A stretch of DNA of 13,136 nt. It comes from Paracoccaceae bacterium (GTDB lineage: Bacteria; Pseudomonadota; Alphaproteobacteria; Rhodobacterales; Rhodobacteraceae). This document shows, piece by piece, positions 1-5,970 of the stretch. Below the pieces are notes generated by a model. It did not search any database and had not been told where the DNA came from. It saw nothing but the letters and a program-made list of their open reading frames with translations. The DNA lies in contig WFUK01000316.1 of NCBI GenBank assembly GCA_015485015.1, positions 1 to 13,136 of the forward strand, in the 5' to 3' direction. The number at the start of each line of letters is the position of its first letter. Positions within the stretch are counted from its first letter, which is position 1. The translations under genes and the position numbers were made by a program.

Positions 1-47
1 CCGTATCTGACGGGGTGTTTGGCCATAGGATAGCGCAGAATAGAGCG

Positions 48-941
48 TTAGGCAACCAGTCCGTTTTGGGCGGCAAAGCCATCAACCGGCACGCCGATGG
101 CGCGGCAGATATTATAGGTCAGATTGGGGTTGTTGAGGGTGTAAAAATGCAAATGCCGCACGCCTTCCTGCATCAGATCATCGCACATTTCGGTGGCCAG
201 CGCGGTGGAAAGCACCTCGACCGCCTCCGGCGTATTGGCATTTTCGAAGGCTTTATGCATCCAGTCCGGCACATTGGCTTGGCACATTTTGGCAAAGCGG
301 GTCATTTTCTCGAAATTCTCTATCGGCAAAATGCCCGGAATGATCGGCACCGAAATGCCGGCCTTGACGGCTAAATCGCGGAACCGCAGGAAATCATCCT
401 TATCAAAGAAAAACTGGGTGATGGCCTGAGATGCCCCCGCATCCACCTTGCGCTTGAGGTTTTCAATATCGGCCTCAAGCGAGAGCGCATCGGGGTGCTT
501 TTCGGGGTAGGCCGCGACGGAAATATCAAAATCACCCGCCTCTTTCAGCCCTTCCACCAGCTCGGCCGCGCTGGCAAAGCCCTCGGGATGCGGGGTGAAA
601 TGGCTTTCGCCCTTGGGGGCATCGCCGCGCAGGGCGACAATGCGCTTCACGCCCATCTTGGCATAGGCCTGCGCCACCCCCAGCGTTTCGGCCTTGGAGG
701 CACCAACGCAGGTAAGGTGGCCAGCGATATTTAGCTTGGCACGGTCTTTGATGGTGGCAATCGCCGCCATCGTCCGCTCCCGCGTCGCGCCGCCCGCACC
801 GTAGGTGACCGAGACAAATTTCGGCGCTAGCGGCGCAAGTCGCTCCACCGAGCGCCATAGCCTCAGATTCGCGTTCGTTGAATGGGGAGGGAAAAATTCA
901 AAGGACAGACTCAAGGTCTGTTTTTCAGTTTCTGTGTGCAT
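48..941 (-). CDS. metF: 5,10-methylenetetrahydrofolate reductase
   Basis: The enzyme reduces 5,10-methylene-THF to 5-methyl-THF with an FAD cofactor in the cytosol, supplying the methyl group for methionine synthesis. The 297-residue product is the usual length of bacterial MetF and carries the family motifs in order: SFEFFPP (residues 13-19, with the catalytic Glu at 15), VSVTYGAGG (43-51), the LRGD motif (104-107, the counterpart of E. coli Asp120), AAYPEKHP (143-150) and TQFFFD (175-180, the folate-contacting Gln). The start is the ATG at 941; only a weak ribosome binding site precedes it. It lies head to head with an operon holding a second, divergent MTHFR and a methyl-THF:corrinoid methyltransferase, so 5-methyl-THF production and use are encoded side by side. 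Identity is secure. Confidence 0.95.
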   Translation of the reverse strand: MHTETEKQTLSLSFEFFPPHSTNANLRLWRSVERLAPLAPKFVSVTYGAGGATRERTMAAIATIKDRAKLNIAGHLTCVGASKAETLGVAQAYAKMGVKRIVALRGDAPKGESHFTPHPEGFASAAELVEGLKEAGDFDISVAAYPEKHPDALSLEADIENLKRKVDAGASQAITQFFFDKDDFLRFRDLAVKAGISVPIIPGILPIENFEKMTRFAKMCQANVPDWMHKAFENANTPEAVEVLSTALATEMCDDLMQEGVRHLHFYTLNNPNLTYNICRAIGVPVDGFAAQNGLVA

Positions 942-976
942 CGGTCCATACCGTCAATGAGTTTTGCTGTAGGTCC

Positions 977-1004
977 AACATACAGGCTTTTGGCGACAAT
1001 TCAA
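977..1004 (-). promoter_or_regulatory. possible sigma-70-like promoter for metF
   Basis: On the minus strand TTGAAT (1004-999) and TATGTT (982-977) are 16 bases apart, each matching four of six consensus positions, upstream of the metF ATG at 941. This is weak evidence taken from spacing alone. The 134-base gap between metF and the divergent operon must hold promoters for both directions, and no convincing plus-strand promoter was found. Confidence 0.25.
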
Positions 1005-1075
1005 CCGTCCTTTCCGACGCACCCTTTACAAACGGGGCTTTCCGCCCCACATCTGCAAAAAACAGGAGTGAGAAC

Positions 1076-1378
1076 ATGGCGAAATTTGTAATTGTATATT
1101 GGCGGGATATTCCGGCGCAGGTGATTGTGGGCAAAGGGCGACGGGCGGCGAAGGTGCAGCTGCCGGAGCGATTCGAGCAGGCGATTGACCGCGCAGCGAT
1201 GAAGGTCGGCGCGGCTGGCTCTGATGATTATCTGGCCCAATGGCGCAAATCGGCGCCGGTCGAGGTCTCTGGCAGTGATCAAGAGGTCGCAAATGCGCAG
1301 GCGGCGGCGCTGGAGCGGGCCTATGATCAAGACAAGATCAAATCCTTAATTGCGAATGACGGCTGGGAGCCAGCCTGA
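1076..1378 (+). CDS. small PF13769 ('virulence factor') family protein
   Basis: This is a 100-residue soluble protein with no signal peptide or membrane segment. The N-terminal half, with YWRDIPAQVIVGKGRRA (residues 8-24) and the LPERFEQAIDRAAM stretch, is the pattern I recognise as Pfam PF13769, a small domain named 'virulence factor' without a known biochemical role. The start is the ATG at 1076, preceded by AGGAG at 7-base spacing. An upstream in-frame extension lacks a comparable ribosome binding site. The gene opens the operon: 12 bases after its stop the divergent MTHFR begins, followed by the corrinoid methyltransferase. That context argues for a role in folate/corrinoid one-carbon metabolism rather than virulence, for example as a small subunit or chaperone of the neighbouring MTHFR-like protein. 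That role is inference. Confidence 0.8.
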   Translation: MAKFVIVYWRDIPAQVIVGKGRRAAKVQLPERFEQAIDRAAMKVGAAGSDDYLAQWRKSAPVEVSGSDQEVANAQAAALERAYDQDKIKSLIANDGWEPA

Positions 1379-1390
1379 CACGGAGCTGCC

Positions 1391-2263
1391 ATGAATGTTG
1401 TGCCGATAAATGCCCGCCCTACCCCTGAGGGTTTTCTGAACGGGTTTTCCATTGAGGTAATGCCCCGGACAGCGGCTAAAATCCCCGATTTCAAGGCGAT
1501 ATTGCCAGCCGGCACGCGGGTTTACCTCGCGCATATAGCGGGCACCCCGATTGAGGAAATGCTGGCGACCGCCGCGCGTTTGGCGGCGGATGGCTTTGAG
1601 GTTATGCCGCATTTTCCGGCACGGATTATTGCAGATAAAGCCACGCTGGAAAATTGGGTGCAGCGCTATGCGGCGCTTGGAATTTCCTCGGCGCTGCTGC
1701 TGGCGGGCGGTGTTGATCAGCCGGTGGGGGCTTATTCGGACTCGATGCAGCTGATGGAAAGCGGATTGTTTGATGTCCATGGCTTCACCCGCCTGCATGT
1801 GGCAGGCCACCCCGAGGGCAACCGCGATATCGGCTCCGAGGCGGAGGTGATGGCGGCGCTGAAATGGAAATCGGATTTTCAAAACCGCAGCGATGCCCGC
1901 ATGGGAATCACAACGCAATTTGTGTTTGAAGCCGAGCCGGTGCGGCAATGGTGCGAGCGGATGCAAGCGGCGGGCGTGCATATTCCGGTGCATATCGGCG
2001 TGGCGGGTCCGGCAAAATTGCAAACGCTGATCAAGTTTTCCATGGCTTGCGGGGTTGGTCCTTCGCTGCGGGTGCTAACGCGACGGGCGCGCGATATCAC
2101 CAAGCTTATCCGCCCCTTCACCCCCGAGGCGCTGCTGGCGGACCTCGCTTCCAACTGCCCTGCGGCGATAGAATCGGTGCATTTCTTTCCGCTGGGTGGC
2201 ATACGGGCGACAACCGACTATATTTCGGCGCAAAGCGACTCCGCTGCCCGCCTGCGAGCCTAA
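1391..2263 (+). CDS. divergent methylenetetrahydrofolate reductase-like protein
   Basis: A 290-residue protein of the MTHFR TIM-barrel fold, clearly distinct from the MetF encoded at 48-941. Corresponding motifs can be picked out: FSIEVMPR (residues 19-26, keeping the catalytic-type Glu at 22), VAGHPEGN (137-144, against AAYPEKHP in MetF) and TQFVFE (175-180, keeping the Gln). The LRGD motif is replaced by LLLAGGVDQP (102-111), so the Asp that tunes FAD in MetF is lost or shifted by one residue. The function may be methyl-THF oxidation, a modified MTHFR reaction, or a folate-binding role without redox activity; the sequence alone cannot decide. The start ATG at 1391 follows a GGAG. The gene sits between the PF13769 gene (12-base gap) and the methyltransferase gene (9-base gap), so co-transcription is very likely. 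Confidence 0.85.
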   Translation: MNVVPINARPTPEGFLNGFSIEVMPRTAAKIPDFKAILPAGTRVYLAHIAGTPIEEMLATAARLAADGFEVMPHFPARIIADKATLENWVQRYAALGISSALLLAGGVDQPVGAYSDSMQLMESGLFDVHGFTRLHVAGHPEGNRDIGSEAEVMAALKWKSDFQNRSDARMGITTQFVFEAEPVRQWCERMQAAGVHIPVHIGVAGPAKLQTLIKFSMACGVGPSLRVLTRRARDITKLIRPFTPEALLADLASNCPAAIESVHFFPLGGIRATTDYISAQSDSAARLRA

Positions 2264-2272
2264 GGACATATT

Positions 2273-3205
2273 ATGACCCGCACCATCATTGAATCAAAAT
2301 CCCAAACCGCGATCATCGGGTTTGACCAGCCCTTCTGCGTCATCGGCGAGCGCATTAACCCTACGGGGCGCAAAAAACTGGCCCGCGAGCTGGAAGCGGG
2401 AGATTTCTCGACCGTTGAAGCCGATGCGCTGGCGCAGGTGGCGGCGGGGGCAACCATGCTCGATATCAACGCAGGCGTGGTTTATAATTCCAACCCCAAC
2501 CCGAATGAAACCGAGCCGCCCCTGATGCAAGAGGTGCTGAAGCGCGTGCAGGCGCTGGTTGATATTCCGCTCTGCATTGACAGCTCGGTGCCCGCCGCGC
2601 TGGAGGCGGGGTTGCAGGTGTGCGAGGGTCGCCCCTTGCTAAACTCGGTAACCGGCGAGGAGGAAAAGCTGGAGCTTATCTTGCCGCTGGTGAAGAAATA
2701 CAACGTGCCTGTGGTGGCGATCTCCAACGACGATACCGGCATTTCCGAAGACCCCGAGGTGCGCTTTGCTGTCGCCAAAAAGATCGTGGAGCGCGCGGCG
2801 GATTTTGGTATTCCGGCGCATGATATCGTGGTGGACCCTTTGGTGATGCCGATCGGAGCTATGGCCACCGCAGGCTTACAGGTGTTTGAACTGGTGCGGC
2901 GCTTGCGCCTGGAGCTGGGGGTGAATACCACCTGCGGCGCCTCCAATATCAGCTTTGGCCTGCCCAACCGGAACGGCGTGAATGCCGCGTTTTTGCCCAT
3001 GGCGATGGCTTCGGGCATGACCTCGGCCATTATGAACCCGATGCACAGCCTGGAAATGGACGCCATCCGCGCCGCCAACCTGCTGACCAATAACGACGAT
3101 CACGGCTCCGCATGGATCAAAGCCAACAAGCCAAAGCTGGCCGAGGGCGAAGTGGAAGCGGGCGCGAGGGGCGCGCGCACCGGACGGCGGCGCAGGCGGA
3201 GCTAA
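2273..3205 (+). CDS. methyltetrahydrofolate:corrinoid methyltransferase (pterin-binding domain protein)
   Basis: The 310-residue protein moves the methyl group between methyl-THF and the cobalt of a corrinoid protein. It belongs to the pterin-binding family (PF00809) with AcsE/MeTr, MtgA and the second domain of MetH. Visible motifs are VIGERINPTGR (residues 23-33), LDINAG (63-68), PLCIDSS (99-105), the NSVTG turn (124-128), VVDPLVMPIG (186-195) and GASNISFGLPNR (222-233), whose Asn225 corresponds to the conserved pterin-protonating Asn of MeTr. As in other single-domain members there is no B12-binding domain, so a separate corrinoid protein is required and is not in this window. An AGGA precedes the ATG. 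The last residues form an unusual basic tail (RTGRRRRRS). Its stop codon overlaps the stop of the convergent nuclease gene. It could serve a split methionine synthase or a catabolic demethylase. Confidence 0.92.
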   Translation: MTRTIIESKSQTAIIGFDQPFCVIGERINPTGRKKLARELEAGDFSTVEADALAQVAAGATMLDINAGVVYNSNPNPNETEPPLMQEVLKRVQALVDIPLCIDSSVPAALEAGLQVCEGRPLLNSVTGEEEKLELILPLVKKYNVPVVAISNDDTGISEDPEVRFAVAKKIVERAADFGIPAHDIVVDPLVMPIGAMATAGLQVFELVRRLRLELGVNTTCGASNISFGLPNRNGVNAAFLPMAMASGMTSAIMNPMHSLEMDAIRAANLLTNNDDHGSAWIKANKPKLAEGEVEAGARGARTGRRRRRS

Positions 3206-3744
3206 GCCAAAAAGGTATTGTGATAGGAAATCAACCGCTGGAAGTGCGCCTGAAGTGAACGCTTTAGGTGTTCGGCGTCTTTTACATTTTGGATATAGTC
3301 CACCAAGCGTTGATATTGCTCGATTTGCCGTGGCAAGCGTAGAGCCGAATCAAGCCGTTTCCTGATCTCGTCTTCAGCCATAACAGACACTGTTTCGACC
3401 TCGGGAAGGGAAAAATCTAGCGCGCCGGGATCGTTCGGGATTTTTCCGTTCATTAACGGCAGCTGCTTGTCAAAACGATGAAACAAATAGTCTTCAAGAA
3501 CGGAAATTTGGCGTTGAGCCTCCACTGGCCACGCCATAACATAGGCGATCTCCCAAACATCTATTTGCCGGTTTGCAATAATATTTGACCTTGCAGAGGT
3601 AAGGTGCCGTTGCACCCGCGCTCTGATGCCGTCAGTTGATTGACCCACATAAATCGGGATGGCATCCAGATCACATAAGGCATAGACCCCCGTTTTGTTT
3701 GTGAGGTCTTTCATCGCCTGCTTTCTAAACTCTTTGGGGTCCAT
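3202..3744 (-). CDS. GIY-YIG nuclease, probable restriction endonuclease partner of the adjacent methyltransferase
   Basis: A 180-residue protein with a GIY-YIG nuclease domain in its N-terminal half: GVYAL (residues 19-23), IYVGQS (31-36), Arg43 and His47 in RARVQRHL, Glu84 in VLEDYLF, and Asn99 in LPLMNG. The Arg/His spacing and the PLMNGKIPNDPG segment resemble GIY-YIG type II restriction enzymes such as Eco29kI, by recollection of that family. The C-terminal third is helical with no recognised motif. The ATG at 3744 follows the methyltransferase stop directly (TAGATG), without a strong ribosome binding site of its own, so translation is probably coupled. That arrangement makes a type II restriction-modification pair the best interpretation. 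The alternative is a generic DNA repair or homing-type GIY-YIG nuclease. Base composition is AT-richer than the flanks, suggesting horizontal transfer. Confidence 0.8.
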   Translation of the reverse strand: MDPKEFRKQAMKDLTNKTGVYALCDLDAIPIYVGQSTDGIRARVQRHLTSARSNIIANRQIDVWEIAYVMAWPVEAQRQISVLEDYLFHRFDKQLPLMNGKIPNDPGALDFSLPEVETVSVMAEDEIRKRLDSALRLPRQIEQYQRLVDYIQNVKDAEHLKRSLQAHFQRLISYHNTFLA

Positions 3745-4883
3745 CTAGGCGGCCTGCTTTGAGCGTTTTGCCTTTAATATTGGCTCAAAAATACTATCGG
3801 CCAGATAGCGAACCACCGGAACCACAACACCATCTCCAGCGAGAAAATAAGCATCATTATAACGTTCGGGCAGGATATAATCGTCTGGCAAACCCATCAA
3901 GCGCGCTGCCTCTTTCTTTGAAAGTAGCCGCGCCTTAATCGTGTCCCCATCAATAAACATCACAGTTTGGCGAGAAGACCCGCCACGCGGCGTGCGGAGG
4001 CAGCCCGCCACACCATCCAATCGCAGCTCGGCTCTTTGCACTATTTTACCTGCGTCATTTGGCCGACCACGCTTGTAAATAGTGCCAACAACAAGCTTTT
4101 TTGATTTCTGCGCCGCTTCAAGTTTTACTCTATGGGTTTCGTTCATCAAGGAAATCAACCTATGGGTTTGCGCTTCTGAAAACCAGTTTTGATCTTCTGA
4201 ACTGTGGTCAACAATTTCAGACAATTTCAAAATCCTTCCGGCGTGATTACTAAGTTTCCACCAAATCCATTGTTTCTTTAAATGTGACGGGAGCGCATCA
4301 TATGCCTTTGTAATTTGGCTAACCGGAGTATCTGCCCTGTTTCCAACCATAGAATCCGGCAGTATTTGATCACTTCTGACGGCAATCACAAAAAGCCGAG
4401 GCCGTGACTGGGGCAAGAAATTACGAGCATCAACAATAGTTGCGCCAACAAAATACCCCAGTTTCACAAACGAATCTACAACATCTCTGAAGTCCTGCCT
4501 TTCGTTGGAAGATAAAAGGCCAGTGACATTTTCAAAAGCGATTATTTTGGGGGCATAACCACTATCAACGGCCATTTTTACATGTTCTATCCATGGAAAA
4601 AACACCGAGGATTTATTGCCCTCCAAGCCGCCACCAATCCCGGCCAAGCTGAAGTTCTGGCAAGGAGAACTTGCCCAATAAAGATCAATTTTTTTTGCAG
4701 GGCAGTTGGAGGAAGGTCCGCGATGTCACATTCCAGCAAATCGCTGGCGCTCCAATTCGCGCGGTAGGTCGCGCATTTCATGGCGTCGATATCGTTGGCA
4801 AGCACACATTCCCACGATTCACCCAAGCCAGCCCGTGCCATTCCCCCTCCAGCGAAGAACTCGGCAAACTTGAATTGTGGCAT
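3745..4883 (-). CDS. DNA (cytosine-5-)-methyltransferase, reading frame broken in an A8 run
   Basis: This is a C5-cytosine DNA methyltransferase of about 379 residues if both frames are joined. Motif I is AEFFAGGGMARAGL (residues 7-20), motif IV SSPCQNFS carries the catalytic Cys75, motif VI is FENV (117-120), motif VIII is QSRPRLFVIAVR (159-170), and the C-terminal motif X region GDGVVVPVVRYLADSIF closes the fold. The start ATG at 4883 has an ideal AGGAGG six bases upstream. The frame is lost at 4689-4696: the first frame runs on to a stop at 4587, giving a product of 98 residues without a catalytic motif. The rest of the protein is in the -1 frame, open from before motif IV to the TAG at 3745. 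The gene may be a pseudogene, phase-variable, decoded by slippage, or carry a sequencing error. It heads a two-gene unit with the GIY-YIG nuclease. Confidence 0.85.
4689..4696 (-). other. A8 homopolymer at the methyltransferase frameshift
   Basis: On the coding (minus) strand the message reads CAA AAA AAA TTG in the upstream frame. The heptamer A AAA AAA is in the register of a classical -1 slippery site, and a single -1 slip gives ATT GAT, which restores the frame ten residues before the catalytic Cys. One extra A in the run would also restore it. Confidence 0.8.
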
Positions 4884-4907
4884 TATCGTCCTCCTTTTGT
4901 TCTGTTT

Positions 4908-4944
4908 GAAACTATAGTATGCACGTCTTGAGTTCAATAGTTTC
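4908..4944 (-). promoter_or_regulatory. promoter of the methyltransferase-nuclease unit inside a perfect inverted repeat
   Basis: A perfect 8-base inverted repeat, GAAACTAT (4908-4915) and ATAGTTTC (4937-4944), has a 21-base spacer. On the minus strand a candidate promoter lies within it: TTGAAC (4937-4932) and TATAGT (4916-4911), spaced by 15. The repeat arms overlap both elements, and ACTATAGT (4911-4918) is itself a palindrome. This looks like an operator covering the promoter. No controller (C) gene is visible nearby. Confidence 0.5.
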
Positions 4945-4950
4945 CTATTG
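4935..4950. repeat. 16-base dyad CAATAG-N4-CTATTG
   Basis: A 6-base perfect dyad with a four-base centre immediately upstream of the -35 of the methyltransferase promoter, overlapping one arm of the larger inverted repeat. It could be a second regulator site or part of the divergent control of the dnaJ-like gene. Confidence 0.4.
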
Positions 4951-4960
4951 GAACAGCATC

Positions 4961-4995
4961 TTGAAACCCCGCACTACATGCCTAAATATTAGGCA
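4961..4995 (+). promoter_or_regulatory. dnaJ-like gene upstream region with a 17-base perfect palindrome
   Basis: TGCCTAA-ATA-TTAGGCA (4979-4995) is a perfect 7-base inverted repeat with a 3-base centre, ending 20 bases before the ATG. A TTGAAA at 4961-4966 (five of six consensus positions) is 16 bases upstream of a poor -10 candidate, TAAATA, that falls inside the palindrome. A repressor at this dyad would block the promoter. It is not a CIRCE element. The palindrome is certain; its function is inferred. Confidence 0.45.
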
Positions 4996-5015
4996 AACCT
5001 ATTCGAGGGAAAATT

Positions 5016-5921
5016 ATGAACGATACACTCTACAAAACGCTGGGTGTGAGCAAGAGCGCCACCCAGAGCGACATTAAAAAGGCTTTTCGTAAGCTTATGA
5101 AAGAGCTGCACCCTGATCTTAATCCGGGTGACGCGGCTAAAGAAGCGCGGTTCAAGAAGGTCTCGGCTGCCAATGATATTTTGAGCGACGACAACAAGCG
5201 CGCGCTTTATGATCGTGGCGAGATCGATGAAAACGGCGCGGAAGTGGCGCAAAACCCCTTTGGCGGCGGCTTTCAACGCCAGCCGCGCGGGGGCCAGGGC
5301 CAGGGCTATGGCGATATGGGGGATATGTTTTCCCAAATGTTTGGCGGCGGGCAGCGCGGCGGCTTTCAGCAAGCGATGAAGGGGCAGGATCAGCGCTATA
5401 ATATGCTGGTCAGCTTTACCGAAGCGGCGCTGGGCGGCAAAAAGCAGATCTATCTGGCGGATGGCAATCCGATCAGCGTCACCATTCCCAAAGGCATTGA
5501 AAGCGGCAAAACCATCCGCCTGAAGGGCAAGGGCCATCCCGGGCAAAATGGCGGGCCAGCGGGGGATGCGATGATTGCGGTCAGCGTGTCCAGCCATCCG
5601 GTTTTTAGCCGCGAGGGTCTGGATATCGAGATCACCCTGCCGCTCACGCTTTACGAGGCCGTGCTTGGGGGCAAGGTCGAAGTGCCAACGCTGAAAGGGC
5701 CGGTCGGACTGAATATTCCGGCGGGATCTAGCGGTGGTAAAGTGCTGCGCCTGAAAGGGCGGGGCATTGAAACCGCGCGCAAAAAGGGGGATCAGCTGGT
5801 CAGGTTGCAAATCCAGATGCCTGAACAGATCGACGAAAAGCTGAAAGCCTTTATGGAAGACTGGCAGGCGGAAAACAGCTATGATCCGCGCAAAAAACTA
5901 AAAACCGGCGCTTCTGCCTAG
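5016..5921 (+). CDS. CbpA-type DnaJ co-chaperone (J domain plus DnaJ C-terminal domain)
   Basis: A 301-residue class II Hsp40 that would stimulate DnaK ATPase and deliver substrate proteins in the cytosol. The J domain (about residues 4-66) carries the essential HPD motif at 32-34. A Gly/Gln-rich linker (about 82-118) follows, then the two beta-barrel substrate-binding domains (about 125-285). There is no cysteine in the whole protein, so the zinc-finger of true DnaJ is absent; this identifies the CbpA/DnaJ2 class. The ATG at 5016 has a clear GAGGGA five bases upstream. The gene stands alone, facing away from the restriction-modification-like unit and preceded by a 17-base palindrome. Its last codons double as the terminator of the convergent cytochrome gene. 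Base composition returns to the host-like GC-rich style, so it is probably ancestral chromosome rather than island cargo. Confidence 0.9.
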   Translation: MNDTLYKTLGVSKSATQSDIKKAFRKLMKELHPDLNPGDAAKEARFKKVSAANDILSDDNKRALYDRGEIDENGAEVAQNPFGGGFQRQPRGGQGQGYGDMGDMFSQMFGGGQRGGFQQAMKGQDQRYNMLVSFTEAALGGKKQIYLADGNPISVTIPKGIESGKTIRLKGKGHPGQNGGPAGDAMIAVSVSSHPVFSREGLDIEITLPLTLYEAVLGGKVEVPTLKGPVGLNIPAGSSGGKVLRLKGRGIETARKKGDQLVRLQIQMPEQIDEKLKAFMEDWQAENSYDPRKKLKTGASA

Positions 5922-5929
5922 CGCCGGTT
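5903..5929 (-). terminator. intrinsic terminator of the cytochrome P460-like gene, inside the dnaJ-like 3' end
   Basis: A perfect 9-base stem, AACCGGCGC and GCGCCGGTT, with a 9-base loop is followed on the minus strand by TTTAGTTTTTT. The U-rich side is only on the minus strand, 42 bases after the stop of the gene ending at 5971. The stem-loop includes the last codons and the TAG of the dnaJ-like gene, and may also act weakly in the plus direction. Confidence 0.8.
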
Positions 5930-5970
5930 GAGTGGCAAGGGCGGCCCGCATGCCGCCTTTACCGCTGTTT

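Noticed and set aside
1..47. Possible partial gene at the left edge
   Set aside because: The stretch is too short to support a coding call and shows no terminator downstream of metF.
1034..1048. GGGGC-TTTCC-GCCCC hairpin in the leader of the PF13769 gene, considered as a riboswitch or attenuator
   Set aside because: The five-base stem is too small. No conserved core of a cobalamin, SAM-II, SAH or SAM/SAH riboswitch was recognised in the 942-1075 gap.
4989..5810. 273-codon open frame antisense to the dnaJ-like gene
   Set aside because: It is a shadow of a secure gene in GC-rich DNA: no ribosome binding site, low-complexity composition and no recognisable domain.
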